This document shows, piece by piece, positions 35,649-47,082 of a stretch of DNA of 64,000 nt. Under the pieces are notes generated by a model. It worked only from the letters and a program-made list of their open reading frames with translations, did no database searches and was not told the origin of the DNA. The DNA comes from Diplolepis rosae. Lineage: Eukaryota > Arthropoda > Insecta > Hymenoptera > Diplolepididae. How positions within the stretch are numbered: position 1 is the stretch's first letter; each line of letters opens with the position of its first letter. Made by a program: the position numbers and the translations under genes. The stretch spans positions 6,572,001 to 6,636,000 of the forward strand of contig JAPYXD010000754.1 of NCBI GenBank assembly GCA_030998225.1, in the 5' to 3' direction.

Positions 35649-36738
35649 CCCTGGTGGACCGTTCGCTGACCATTTGTTGACCTCGTAATAATATGAATAA
35701 GAAGGGCACAAAAGACATTTAAACTGTTTTAATTATGAATCTGCGGTACATTCTGAGTTTGAAGGTATCGAAATTAATACACTAATTTTACTTTTTAGGG
35801 TTAAAATCTAAAAAAACATAAAACCTGTCATTGAAGGCAGTGCAGTGGTTCACCATTTGCGGAACGTCTCCACCGTCAGGATTGACTATCTGTTAGAGTA
35901 TGACGAAAGTAGTTGTGTCCACAGTACGTCCACTAATATGTATTTTGTGAGGGTACTTAAAAAAGTGAAAATGAGCATTAGCGTCGCCAAGTTATGATAG
36001 CAAGAACTAATATCAATACAAACGAAACCCCCGCAACCCGATACCCAGCAAGAAGGTGGGCATTGAATGACATTCAAATATCAAGATCTGGAAAGAAACG
36101 GAATCGAGAATGAAACTATTGAATACCTTTTAATGCCTAGGATTTAAAATGCATTCAAAAGTTTAATTCTCGATTCCGTTTCTTTCCAGATCTTGACATT
36201 TCAATGCCATTCAATGCCCACCTTCTTACTGGGATATTCTACGAAGCGGAAAATTTTGAAATATATTGTATGAAAGTTTTTTCATTAAACATAAATCACA
36301 ATGATTTATACCATCAGATGTAATCAAAAGAATATCAAACTATGGTTGCCATGGTTACAACAGGTAAAAAAGAACATCGATAGCATTGGGTAGCGACAAT
36401 AGCGCCACCACTTGTTCATAACGAACACTATAATTCGTTCCCCTTTACTCCTATAGGAGTAGACCTACTGTATTTGTGTCTCACTCCAACTAATGGTCAA
36501 TTCTAACGGTGGAGGCGTTCCGCAAATGGTGAACTACTGCACTGCCTTCAATGACAGGTTTTATGTTTTTTTAGATTTTAACGCTAAAAAATAAAATTAG
36601 TGTATTAATTTCGATACCTTCAAACTCAAAATGTACCGCAGAATCATAATTAAAACAATTTAAATGTCTTTTGTGCCCTTCTTATTCATATATTATTACT
36701 AGGTCAACAAATGGTCAGCGAACGGTCAGCGAATTCAC
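35649..36738. mobile_element. Foldback with ~230-bp arms
   Basis: Arms at 35649-35877 and 36506-36738 mirror each other (for example CATTGAAGGCAGTGCAGT and CCATTTGCGGAACG). The 630-bp centre includes another palindrome at 36044-36233 and some unique sequence. Small frames at 35886-36077 and 36671-36919 are not genes. Confidence 0.75.
36044..36233. mobile_element. Nested palindromic MITE
   Basis: CCCAGCAAGAAGGTGGGCAT and ATGCCCACCTTCTTACTGGG form the ends. ATA flanks both sides (36041-36043, 36234-36236), suggesting a 3-bp duplication. Stem about 70 bp. Confidence 0.7.
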
Positions 36739-37270
36739 TGATCGTTCACTGGACTGCGTACGCCAGGGAAGTCGAACAATAAATATTATAACCTGGAAAG
36801 CACATTTGAGAAATTCATATTATGAATATGAATTTGCTATAAACCAGGCGACGTGTAGCAAAAATCGAACCCAAAAAGCGATTCTAAAGTTCAATTCAAG
36901 CGTGTGCGAATATAAATAGTGTATCATTGGGTACTTAAGTATGTGAACATAAATAAGGTATAATAATAATATTCGTGTCCATGTTTTCACTGAAACCTCT
37001 CCCCTCTCCTCAGCACCGAACCCTCTCTTTTTTTCATTTGTTTTGCACGCGTTAGAAAACTTTAATATAGTCAATTACAGATTTTCGTAGGTTTTATAAC
37101 AGTTAGTAGAATATATATTTAATTTATTCGAACGAAAATATTAACTTTGCTGCTTTAAAACCACTATACTAATTTCTAATACATAAACCCTGCTCGCCTC
37201 ATTTTGAAACGATATTATACTCAAATATAACTCATTTTTATGATTTACTCTAACGAAAAGTCTCTCAGTG

Positions 37271-37491
37271 CTCTCTAAATTTGAATCAGTCAAAATCTAC
37301 TGATTATCAGTGAAATTTGACTGATTCAAATAGCTAAAAAGAGGTTACTGTAAATCAGTCAAATTTCACTGAGTATTTCAGTGAAAATTGACTGATTTGA
37401 CAGTGGAAAACATTTTTTTCACTGATGAATCAGTGAAAAGGCAAATCACTGATCCAATCAGTGAAAATTTGACTGATTCAGATTCAGAGAG
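37271..37491. mobile_element. CTCTCTAAAT MITE, long form
   Basis: Same structure as 18430-18679 with a short deletion. Flanked by TG on both sides in place of TA. Confidence 0.8.
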
Positions 37492-37576
37492 TGTAGAATC
37501 CAACAATGACAACCACAACAGCAATAATTACAGAAATAGAGATACCAACGTAATAGTATATTTCGTATCAAGTGCG

Positions 37577-37858
37577 AAAAGGCGTATTTTAACGTAAGTG
37601 CGAGTCGCGACTCGCTCGTGCCTTAAAATACATTCCTCACGTGATATGAACGATATTTTTTGTTCGCCGTATACCGAAATTTAGCCGAGTCGGTGTCATT
37701 TTGCGTGCGAAAAGTTGATTCTCCCGCACTAGTGCAGTAAAATTGTAAGTTTGTCTTAATTTTCCGCACACTTAAAATTGTACCGCACTAGTGCGGGAAA
37801 ATCAACTTTCCGCACGCAAAACGACACCGACAAAGCTAGCTTTCGGTGTGCTGCGGAC
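37577..37858. mobile_element. Double hairpin with CGCACTAGTGCG arms
   Basis: First a short hairpin AAGGCGTATTTTAACG around GCGAGTCGCGACTCGC, then arms at 37688-37743 and 37776-37832 (CGGTGTCATTTTGCGTGCGA, CCCGCACTAGTGC). A one-sided relative lies at 57652-57735. CpG-rich compared with flanks. Confidence 0.65.
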
Positions 37859-37861
37859 AGA

Positions 37862-37965
37862 AAAATGATTTTTTCTTACTCAAAGGGGTCTCAGAATGTC
37901 GAGATTTGATGAAAATTCGAAAAGTCAAATTTCACATAAAACCAATACTTTCTTATATCTGATGA
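37862..37965 (-). mobile_element. End fragment related to the ACATTCTC family
   Basis: In reverse orientation it matches the first ~90 bases of copies B and C (CAAAGGGGTCTCAGAATGTC, CATAAAACCAATACTTTCTT) but is well diverged. Confidence 0.55.
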
Positions 37966-38055
37966 AAATATAAAAATAACAATATAGAGAAAAATAATAA
38001 ACGAAATTTTTATTCTTTTTTGTAATTGTATTGTCACTCATCAAGAAAATAAGTA

Positions 38056-38252
38056 CACTGAGAAAACAGTTTTGTCAAATCAACAAAAATATTTTGTTAG
38101 TATTTAGCTAACAAAATTCTTTTGTTGTGCCAACAAAACATTTTGCTATATGAATCAAATTTTGTTACTTAAACAAAACGTTTTGTTGGAACAACAAAAT
38201 ATTTTGTCAGGACAACAAAAAAAGTTTTGTTGAATAAATTTTTTTCTCAGTG
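38056..38252. mobile_element. CACTGAG MITE (AACAAAA family), TA duplication
   Basis: 197 bp; TIR CACTGAGAAAACAGTTTTGT against TTTTTTTCTCAGTG. Flanked by TA (38054-38055, 38253-38254). Interior is a series of TTTTGTTG/CAACAAAA words. Sister copies at 42143-42339 and, inverted, 51294-51459. Confidence 0.85.
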
Positions 38253-39783
38253 TAGATATTATATAATGAGAAAAAGTTATAATTTGTTTAGTTATTATTC
38301 TAATGAATCTTAATGTGTCATTCAGTACACCTAAAACAAAAATGTATTTGATCGAATCAAATTACTTTGTTATATGTAGCAAGATCTTTGGTAAAATGAA
38401 TCAGAATACTGATATAATATCACATTATTTGAATTTCATGCGAAAATGGGTAACCTAAAATTGTAAAGATCGCTACATTCACATTATAAAAGAAGTATGA
38501 GTAAAGAAAAATTTTTTTGCATAATAATATAAAAGATAACAACTATACTTGAATGCTGCGTACATTTTCAAGAGCAATTGCACAGTTCTTTTGACATTTA
38601 TATACTTTCCATGTTGGAACTTCAATATATTTCATTACTGCTTTAGAGTAGATTGAAATTTCACAAAAGAGCTCAGAGTTTTAATTATTTTACTAATGTA
38701 GAGCAGAAGGGTGCAGTTCTCGATAAAAGTTCATAACATATTTATGATAAATTAAAAATTGAAATAACAATAAAAATTTAATAACTTTAGGAATAAAAAT
38801 GCTTTTGAAAAAAAAAACAGTTTACAGATATACCGTTAAAAGTTATTCGTATTTATATTGAGAAATTATCTATAATAACAATTATTTTTTACACAAAATG
38901 CAGGTGGTGAAAAATGGAAACAGAAATAAAAAGATACTTTCTATTATACTTTTCTTTTTACGTTTTTTCAAACTAGATTTCCTCAGATTGTTAAAGTTCT
39001 TAAACTCTTTCTGTCATTTTATCAAATCAAAGTTTATGTGCATATATATATATACATAAAATAATTTTTGACATCATTTATACTGCAGAAAATATTTATG
39101 TTCGATTTTTAAGAAATAAACCTGATTAATTCTAAGTGTAGGTACTATTAGAAATTTCTGTATTTTTTAGTTACGTATTGATAAAATTTAAAATGTATTT
39201 ATCTTGAAAAATACAAACTTTTATTTGAATTTTAATACACATATGTATTTATTTTAATATATTTTTATTAAAAAGTTATTAAACTGAATATGAATGTGTA
39301 TCAATTTTTCGTAATTTGAAAATAATTAATTTTAATTTACCACTCGTAAATTGAAGTCAATTGAAATTAATAAGATTTTTAACGGTGTAATACCGTTTGT
39401 GAATTTTCTAAATTCGGTGATAAAATAGTTAAATTAAATGCCAAACAAATTTCACGACTTAGAATATCTTCAAGTTGAATAAATAACATCAAGATCGACA
39501 CGAATTTTTGTATTACTGAGCTTACACTGTGGCAATTAATTTACTTAATTCGATAACAGATTATTAAGAGGGATAACTAAGTGGATTGATTTCTGTTTGA
39601 GAATAATATACATAGAAATAAGTGGCGCTAGATTTTGTTTCAGTGAGTGGATTTTATGAATCAAACAAATTTAATAAACCCATCCAATAGATTTTTAGTT
39701 AAGCACTGAAGTGATGTTCTAATTAAAACAAAAATCTTGTATTGGAAAAACCTTCAATGTTTCATATACTTCCATTTTTCATA
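38253..39783. other. Very AT-rich DNA, no supported feature
   Basis: Contains a short (TA)n near 39043-39056. No hairpin, exon or known element recognised. Confidence 0.45.
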
Positions 39784-39924
39784 CTCTCTAAATCTGAATC
39801 AGTCAAATTTTCACTGAAATAATCAGTGAAATTTGACTAATTTACAGTAACCTCTTTTTAGCTATTTGAATCAGTCAAATTTAACTGATAATCAGTAGAT
39901 TTTGACTGATTCAAATTTAGAGAG
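39784..39924. mobile_element. CTCTCTAAAT MITE, short form, TA duplication
   Basis: 141 bp with perfect TA flanks (39782-39783, 39925-39926). Near identical in length and order to 19890-20030. Confidence 0.85.
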
Positions 39925-40038
39925 TAGATTTCAGAGATGCGTCAGAATTTGCATAATGCAAATATTTGATTTAGGTATAATGTAAAAATAATATTCTCAC
40001 AAAATATGTCTATTTAGTAAATCTATAAAAAACATTTC

Positions 40039-40282
40039 ATATTCAGAAAAAATGTTGTTTGATTCAAACACATTTTTTTGGATAAACTAAAATTTCAAGT
40101 TCATTCAAACGAATTTTGCTTGATTCATGAAAAACTTTTGATTAAATGTATCAAATTATTCGAATCTGCAAAATATTTTGGTTGAAAAAATCAAATTTTT
40201 AGTTTGTTAATTGTATATCGATACATTAACTTAGTTAATCCAACCAAATTCCTATTAAATCAAGCAAACTTTTCTATGAGTG
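40039..40282. mobile_element. Degenerate CACTCAG-type MITE
   Basis: TTCAGAAAAAATGTTGTTTG at the left and TTTTCTATGAGTG at the right; inside are TTTGATTCA-like words as at 7531-7911. CA follows the right end. Confidence 0.5.
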
Positions 40283-41241
40283 CATTGAACAAAAAAATAA
40301 TAAGTAGAGCAGATAAATATGTTGAAGACGTGGAAATAGAAGTTAAGTGAGAAAAATACTTTATTTAGAATGTATAATACGATCCACCTCGCAAGAAAGT
40401 GCTTTAATTTGCAAATGGAAGCAGCCTATATAAAATGAATAAAAGGTATTATAGCGGGTGTGTTCTTGTATAAAAATAGCATCGCAGAGTAATGGTAAAC
40501 GAATGCCATGAGAATTGACGATCACTTAAAGTCAGGGAACAATTATTTCTTCTCGAGTTCTACTCTAAATTTAAATCAGTGATATGTCACTAATGAAATA
40601 ACTGGAAATAGGGAACTCCTTCACATCAACGAAACTTTCACTGATAATCAGTGCTATTTCGTTGCAAAATTGTGAAAACTTCACTGAAGTAAAATACCTT
40701 CCTTTAAGTTTTACTATATGTTTCTTATAATTATAATACATTTACTCATAGTTTATTCCTCTTTTTTATTATTTAAAATTATACAATACTAATTATATTT
40801 ATAGAGCAAAAATACAATTTTTTTGGATTACAATTTAAAATATGTCTGTTACAAGCAGTCGAGATCCCAAGACGGTATAGATACAGAATAACGTACAAAG
40901 GTCTAGAAATAAAATTTAAATATGGGTACATTCTGGTACTCAAACACGGATTTGGTTTTACGCCATAGTCAGTATAACCATAAAATGCAAATGGTTAACC
41001 ATGAAAGTGAACTTTGCAAGTCTATGAATAGTTAATAAAGCAAATTTATATTCGCTTGGTGTCAGATTTGTAGCCCTAACGCACAAAAAAGGTAAACGTG
41101 TCGAAGAGATACTGCTGAATGCTAAGTCCCTAGAATTCTTTATAAAAATACTGATGTATACTTAGTTCTCAACGTTCATTGAACAATGACAAAAAAATTT
41201 TTTCAATACAAAATTAATTATTTTATCTATATTTAGGGCTC
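40283..41241. other. AT-rich DNA, possible worn MITE
   Basis: ACTCTAAATTTAAATCAGTG near 40560 resembles a decayed CTCTCTAAAT MITE (to about 40690). Nothing else seen. Confidence 0.35.
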
Positions 41242-41930
41242 ATAAGGGGATTCGCCACCTTTAATTTTTTTGAAGGTATTGGCCTCTCTGGTAAATTTTA
41301 CCTTTTACCCTTTTACCATCAGAAAGGCCAATGCATTCAATACTATTACTATTACTGGTAATACCTATTATTTTATATATTTAACATTTTTATTTTTTGA
41401 GTTAAGACATTCCATATAATTTTTCTTATGTTTAGTACCTTTATTTAGAAAGGTTTTGGTTTTTTTTTAAATTCAGCAACTTTATGCATTTTCAAACTAA
41501 AAATGTTGAGCTTTTTGGGCATGTTTTGGACATTTTTGACTGAATAACTTTTTTAGTTTTTAACTAATTTTCATGATTATTTTTTCATTTTGTTCCTGAA
41601 AATGTGTAGTAACTTTTTGGGAATGTAAAATAAGGTAAAATGACTTTAAAAAGTCACAAATAGAATAAAATAAAATAAAAATAAAAATATCCCAAAATAT
41701 AAAAAATAATTTTTTGAAGTTATTTTTTTAGCTAGAGTGCTTTCCATACCCAAAAAGTTGCTACACACTATAAGGAAAAAAATAAAAACTCTAGCTAAAC
41801 AAATAACTTCAAAAAATTATTTTTTATATTTTAGAATATTTTTTTATTATATCTGTAACTTTTTTTCAGTCATTTTATCTTATTTTCCATACCCAAAAAT
41901 TTGGTTTACTGAGCGTTTGTAAGTCCTGAG
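41242..41930. mobile_element. Arm of the GGGGATYCGCCACC foldback, plus a second palindrome
   Basis: AAGGGGATTCGCCACCTTTA matches 27115, then similarity resumes after a hairpin insertion (ATTGGCC...GGCCAAT, about 41276-41385). A further palindrome spans roughly 41610-41905 (AAATAACTTCAAAAAATT and complement). The plus-strand frame at 41737-41922 lies in it and is spurious. Confidence 0.55.
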
Positions 41931-41944
41931 TTTTGAACAGTTCC

Positions 41945-42440
41945 TACACACGCAACTTAAGTTTTAAGCAGTTATCACTTCGTAAAATTAAGATAATATA
42001 TAAGAAAATTAAGTTATTTCAGTAAATTTAAGAAAAAGTGTTTCAAATTTCATTTACAGAATAAAAATTCCAGTACTTGTATCCGAAAATTCTAGAACTT
42101 GAAACAGAACAAATTTTAGCCAAAGTTGGATACAGTTACATACACTGAGAAAACAGTTTTGTCAAATCAACAAAAATATTTGGTTAGTATTTAGCTAACA
42201 AAAATCTTTTGTTGTGCCAACAAAACATTTTGCTATATCAAACAAATTTTGTTGGTTAAACAAAATGTTTTGTTGGGACAACAAAATATTTTGTCAGGAT
42301 AACAAAAAAAGTTTTGTTGGATAAATTTTTTTCTCAGTGTATGACTGGAAATTCTGTTACAGTTTCCTAATTTTTGAATAAATATGAAAATTTAGTTGAG
42401 TAATTAGTAACCAGTTTAGTAACACTAAATATGATTCCAA
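41945..42440. mobile_element. CACTSTTAG-family copy, interrupted
   Basis: Diverged relative of 51895-52383 (ACTTGTATCCGAAAATTCTA and TTCTGTTACAGTTTCCTAAT on either side of the MITE at 42143). Confidence 0.5.
42143..42339. mobile_element. CACTGAG MITE (AACAAAA family), TA duplication
   Basis: 197 bp, same length as the copy at 38056; TA on both sides (42141-42142, 42340-42341). Confidence 0.87.
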
Positions 42441-42885
42441 GCATTTCCGTGAGAAACTTCGTATTAAGGAAAATTAAGATCAAATTTTTGTATTTTAATC
42501 ATCAAAGAATATAACGATGTGTGTTATATTTCATTATACAAGAATGTTATTTTCATTGTATAACATAATTTACTTATGAGTTACAACACACCCGCTACTT
42601 TCGTAATAAAAGAGTAATATAAATTCTATCTCTATTTCAAATAAACGCACTTCCTTATGGAGAGAAATAGAAGAAACTTTATGTACATTTTGATATTATC
42701 AGAAATGAATCTTCCCTAAAAAGTGCTTGTTCACGGGGGATAAATAAAGAGACTAAAAGACTTTCTCCAAGACAGAAGCAAAAAGAATTTCTAGATAGAG
42801 AATATGATATGGAAAGTGTAGGGTAAAAATAAAATATTGTAATACATTCGCCAGTATGAAAATCAGCTAAATAAACTTTTTATTG

Positions 42886-43481
42886 GTAATAATATTATTT
42901 TTGGAATTTTTAAAATTCTCTGTTAGAAATTTCTACCGTAACTGGAGTTTTATGTAGTTACAATTTTGTAAAATTGAGATGGAATTTCAGAAAATTCAGT
43001 TACTTTTTAATAAATTTAAAAAAAAAATTCTTAATTTTCAGTTAGAAAGTGTTGAATATTCCGATACTTGTATCTGGAAATTCTGAAACTTGCAACAGGA
43101 AGAATTTTACGTTTTGGGTAACTGAAATTTTGAAGTTACATGTAACTGAGAATTTTGTTACAGTTATAATAAAAATTATTACAGTTATAATATTATTTTT
43201 GGAATTTTGAACATTCACTGTTAGAAATTTCTACCGTAACTGGAGTTTTATTCAGTTACAATTTTGTAAAATTAAGATGGAATTTCAGAAAATTCAGTTA
43301 CTTTTTAATAAATTTAAGAAAAAATTTCTCAATTTTCAGTTACAAAAAGTTGAATATTTCGATATTTGTATCTGGAAATTCTGAAACTTGCAACAAGAAA
43401 AACTTTACGTTTTGGGTAACTGAAGTTTTGAAATTACATGTAACTGAAAATTTTGTTACAGTTTCGTGATTTTATGAAGAA
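42886..43481 (+). repeat. 298-bp tandem duplication of CACTSTTAG-family DNA
   Basis: Two direct copies (GTTAGAAATTTCTACCGTAA at 42922 and 43220) with a period of 298 bp. Both match 51895-52250. Non-coding. Confidence 0.75.
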
Positions 43482-43685
43482 TTTTATAAAAATTCTGTTA
43501 CAGTTTAGTAGTTTTAGAATAAATTTCTTTTTTAAAGTTCATAAATACCATTGGGATTAGTGAAAAACAACTAATAATCAGCAGAAGTTTTCACTAAAAT
43601 AAATTAGTGGTTTACTTTTCACTAATGTAGCATTGTAAATGGGCATGATCAATTCAAACCTCTTTTTTTTCACTGTGTGGATTTA

Positions 43686-44024
43686 GATATGAAACTTTAG
43701 TGTAGGTTATAGTAATGTTTGATACAATCTACTCTCTAAATCTGAATCAGTTAAATTTTCACTGATTGAATCAGTGATTTGCTTTTTCACTGATTCATCA
43801 GTGAAAAAAATATTTCTCACTGTTAATTTAGTCAATTTTCACTGAAATAATCAGTGAAATTTGACTGATTTACAGTAACCTCTTTTTAGCTATTTGAATC
43901 AGTCAAATTTCACTGATAATCAGTAGATTTTGACTGATTCAAATTTAGAGAGTATAGTAAATTATCTAAAGTTAAGTATTTTTCGGCGAAAAATTTTCAC
44001 TATTACACGCTTTTCCCTAAATTG
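43686..44024. mobile_element. TTTAGGGAAAAA MITE remnant split by another MITE
   Basis: GATATGAAACTTTAGTG on the left and TTTTCCCTAAATTGAAACG on the right belong to one element; the CTCTCTAAAT MITE at 43732-43952 sits between. Confidence 0.65.
43732..43952. mobile_element. CTCTCTAAAT MITE nested in an older MITE
   Basis: Inverted relative to 18430 and 37271; TA on both sides (43730-43731, 43953-43954). Confidence 0.85.
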
Positions 44025-44025
44025 A

Positions 44026-44897
44026 AACGTTCGTTAACCAGCCACATCCAATCAAAATTGAGGGATTGAGCACTACTTTCGTGTTTTTGAAAATAACTTT
44101 TTGAAAAAATCAAAAATTTCAATACTGGCATTTGATAGTGCTAATAAATCTTTAAAAATTATCCTGATAACATTTTTTGATTAAATCAAAATTAGAAATG
44201 TTACAGCATATTCAAATTCGAAAAAAAGTCAATATCAAAATTCCATTTTCCAGTTAAATTATACGAGATACGAAAAAACGTTATGATACAATATTATTTT
44301 CTACATAAAGTCCTACAAATTTGAATTGTAACATTTTTTCATAAGATGCATATTTTTCTTATTAATTAAAAAAAAAACTATTGAAAATCCAAAATTCAAT
44401 TTTTTAACAATAATATTCGAAATACGAAAAAAAAGTAGGAATACAAAGTTGTTCTTTTCAAAAAGATCTACAAATTTTGTCTCACACAGTTTCTAATAAA
44501 ACTTATATTTTTCGTTTCAATTCCAAAAAATACGATTAAAATTCAAAAATTCCATTTTTTAGACAAAATATGTGAGATACAAAAAAAACGTTTAGATGGA
44601 AAATTGTTTGCCTAAATGAGGTCTACAAATTTTCATTGAGACATTTCGGGACCGGATGTATATTTTATGTTTTGATTTTAAATTTTAAAAAAATTCGATT
44701 TTTTTCACCAAAATATGTGAGATACGACATAAGCGTTGTTCTGTAAAATCGTTTCCTTAAATAAAGTCTACGATTTTTTTTCTTTTTGAGATATTTGGAA
44801 GAAAATAAATTTATCAATAATCATGTAATTTATTAAAAAGTTACAAAAATGCATACAGAAAATCGAGCGCGAAGCGCGAGTGTCATGATGAGAATGT
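44026..44897 (+). mobile_element. ACATTCTC-family element, copy D (left-truncated)
   Basis: Begins at CGTTAACCAGCCACATCC, inside the family sequence, and ends in the intact right TIR at 44884-44897. Carries four subrepeat anchors and the GCGCGAAGCGC hairpin (44867). The left part with the CAGA tract is lost. Confidence 0.8.
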
Positions 44898-45066
44898 GTT
44901 CCTTAAGGCCGATAGAGCCTTAAGTAAATTGAATTTCCTGTTTCACTTAAATTCAAAAAGAAATTGAGTGACTTTGAGAAAATGTGTAACTCACATTATC
45001 TGTAATATTATTATAAAATTGGTTTGAGCTTCAGTATCAAATTATAATAAATAAACTTGAATGTAT
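44898..45066 (+). repeat. Tail repeat following copy D
   Basis: Same as the tails after copies B and C, cut before the hairpin ladder. Confidence 0.6.
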
Positions 45067-45115
45067 GTGAATTTTGGGTCAATATAATAGCAGAAATGTC
45101 ATCAAACATGCCACT
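45067..45115 (+). mobile_element. Penelope-like 3' end fragment
   Basis: TTTGGGTCAATATAATAGCA and CATGCCACTT match the 3' end of the elements at 29457 and 58965. Confidence 0.6.
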
Positions 45116-45284
45116 TTGCAAAAAAATTTTATTGCATAAAATAAATGCTTCGCTTGAATCGAGCAAAAATGTAGTCAACCGTATGATAAGAAAATTCTTT
45201 GATTGGATTAACCAAATATTTTTCTGAACTTTCTCAATTACAATAATAAAGGGTTCAAACTGAAATATTTAATATATAGCTCAC

Positions 45285-45471
45285 CTTTCCCATGAAAGCC
45301 TTCGTGGAATTTCATCGCTCGGGATAAAGCTTCCTCTCTGGTTTAATAGTCTTGCTAACCGATTCAATGGTTGAGAACCACTGACACTTGATGAACTCAA
45401 TCTTCCGCTTTTTGAATTTTCTTTGTATGATTCCCTGTTTGATGGACCTATATCGGAAACACGTCGCTCGG
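45285..45471 (-). CDS. Exon 3 of the host gene
   Basis: On the minus strand the acceptor TTGGATTTTACAG precedes 45471 and the donor GTGAGC follows 45285. The 187-bp exon has two bases, 61 codons and two bases. Joined to the exon at 46975-47082 it makes Ala; joined to 15222-15484 it makes Arg. It encodes ERRVSDIGPSNRESYKENSK, a serine run (GRLSSSSVSGS), LNRLARLLNQRGSFIPSDEI and PRRLSWE. Arg-Arg-Xaa-Ser (RRVS, RRLS) are basophilic-kinase-type sites. Predicted disordered. A foldback element lies only ~50 bp upstream in the intron. Confidence 0.83.
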
Positions 45472-45523
45472 CTGTAAAATCCAACTTATTAATACTTCTA
45501 TCATCATATGAAACACATGTCAT

Positions 45524-45895
45524 GAACCAACCTGACCACGTGATTCAATTACAGTTTATATTCATATAAGATAACTTTTTTCATACACAAAATATCTTCC
45601 TCAAAATTTGGAAGATATAATAGAATACAAGAGGGGACGTCTGCCTGGTACGTTCTAGTAAAACTTTTGCAATCAAACTGTACAGTTTTTTGTAATTGCC
45701 GATAAATTTTCCAATTTTATTTTCTGTAAAAAATTTGTTTGCTGAATTTGTACAAGAAAAAACCGACAGACGTTCCTTATTATATTTGATCATATTTCCA
45801 AAATTTTCAGGAAGTTATTTTGTTCACAAAAAAAGTTATCTTGCACGAACATATTGATCTATATATTTGGTCACTCACTCAGGTTGGTCCATGGC
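45524..45895. mobile_element. Foldback element next to a splice acceptor
   Basis: ACCAACCTGACCACGTGA at the left pairs with TCACTCAGGTTGGT at the right; the arms continue (AGATAACTTTTTTC) and an inner palindrome surrounds ACGTCTG/CAGACGT. CATG may be the target duplication. Confidence 0.65.
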
Positions 45896-46123
45896 CTTAA
45901 AGGTATTCATTAAGGAAAGATACTTAGCAGAAAATTGAAAAAAATCGATTTTCAGGTTTTAACATTTACTTGGAGTATTTCAGTCAAGTTTTAAGTAAAT
46001 TAATGTACAAGTAAAAAACTTAATTTTTTTCAACTTATAACTTTGAATGTGTTTTTCTTGAAATTACTTTTTCAAAATCTGTGACCGCCATAACTAAAAA
46101 ACTGATATGATGATCGAATTTAA
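45896..46123. other. Intronic AT-rich DNA
   Basis: No feature recognised. Confidence 0.45.
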
Positions 46124-46450
46124 CCCTTACTTGCCACACTTCTGTGGAATCACATACTTGTCCTTTTAGAACTTCTTAAGAGCTTACTCTGAAGAATCAA
46201 GAGGTTACAAAGCCAAAAAATAAATTTAAGTATGCTAAAAAAATGTATAAGTAAAAAAAACTAAAAATGAGCGTTTTTACGAAAAAATTCATAATTTTTT
46301 TTATTTCTCGATATTAAGCGCTAAAATTTTAGTTGAGTCTTCTATTGATGTGTCTCTGCAAGGAAAAAAATTGTAGTTAAATCGCTTCTTAAAAAAGTAT
46401 ATTTATTCTGAGAAATTAAGGCCTTTGGACCCTTAGGTGGAAGGTAAGGG
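46124..46450. mobile_element. piggyBac-type MITE, TTAA duplication
   Basis: CCCTTACTTGCCACAC and GTGGAAGGTAAGGG are TIRs; TTAA flanks both ends (46120-46123, 46451-46454). 327 bp, no coding capacity. Confidence 0.8.
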
Positions 46451-46974
46451 TTAAATGCGATAAAACATATTATATTATAGGAAAAAAATGCAGGGAAGAT
46501 TCCCAATTGAACTTCGTGAAGTGGCTATTTTCTAAAATCGATTTTTTAAAAAACTTCCCTATTGTGTCCAAGATCATTTTGTACAGATTCCAAAAAAATT
46601 TCAATCTTAACTTTCTAAAAAGAACATAAGTAATATGGGCTTTCAAAAAGCAGTAGGAGCATTTATGTTTTCTCACTATAAACTTAATAAAACCATGTTT
46701 ATTCATTTTTGTGAATCTATCTTCCCTCGAAAATTAAGAAAGATGTTTTCTAGTTGTGAATAAGGGTTTCATTTGCAAATTTTATCTAATAAATGTGTTA
46801 AATTAAAGTCTTAATTATTAAAATAATTTTTAAGACTTATTTCACACGAATGAAATCAGAAATCTCAATTTAATCTAGTTTATTTTATACATAATTAATA
46901 TTATAATTAAATATACAAGCACTGCAATATTTATTTGATAATCTATAATAATGGAATAAATTTTAGATAATTAC

Positions 46975-47082
46975 CTAGGGTGTCGTCCGTAAAGGATATT
47001 TTCGGTGCCAAAAAGGTGTTTGCTCCAAAAGGTGGAATAACTGCGATACCTGTAGTGGTTGCTACGTTAGGGAAACAAATAC
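46975..47082 (-). CDS. Exon 2 of the host gene
   Basis: Minus-strand acceptor ATAATTCAG precedes 47082 and donor GTAATT follows 46975. The 108-bp exon has two bases, 35 codons and one base. Only this frame is open: ICFPNVATTTGIAVIPPFGA then NTFLAPKISFTDDTL. Joined to the exon at 52999-53147 it makes Ser, and to 45285-45471 Ala. Hydrophobic in the middle but too short and proline-interrupted for a membrane helix. A (ATG)n tract sits in the upstream intron at 47093-47110. Confidence 0.83.
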
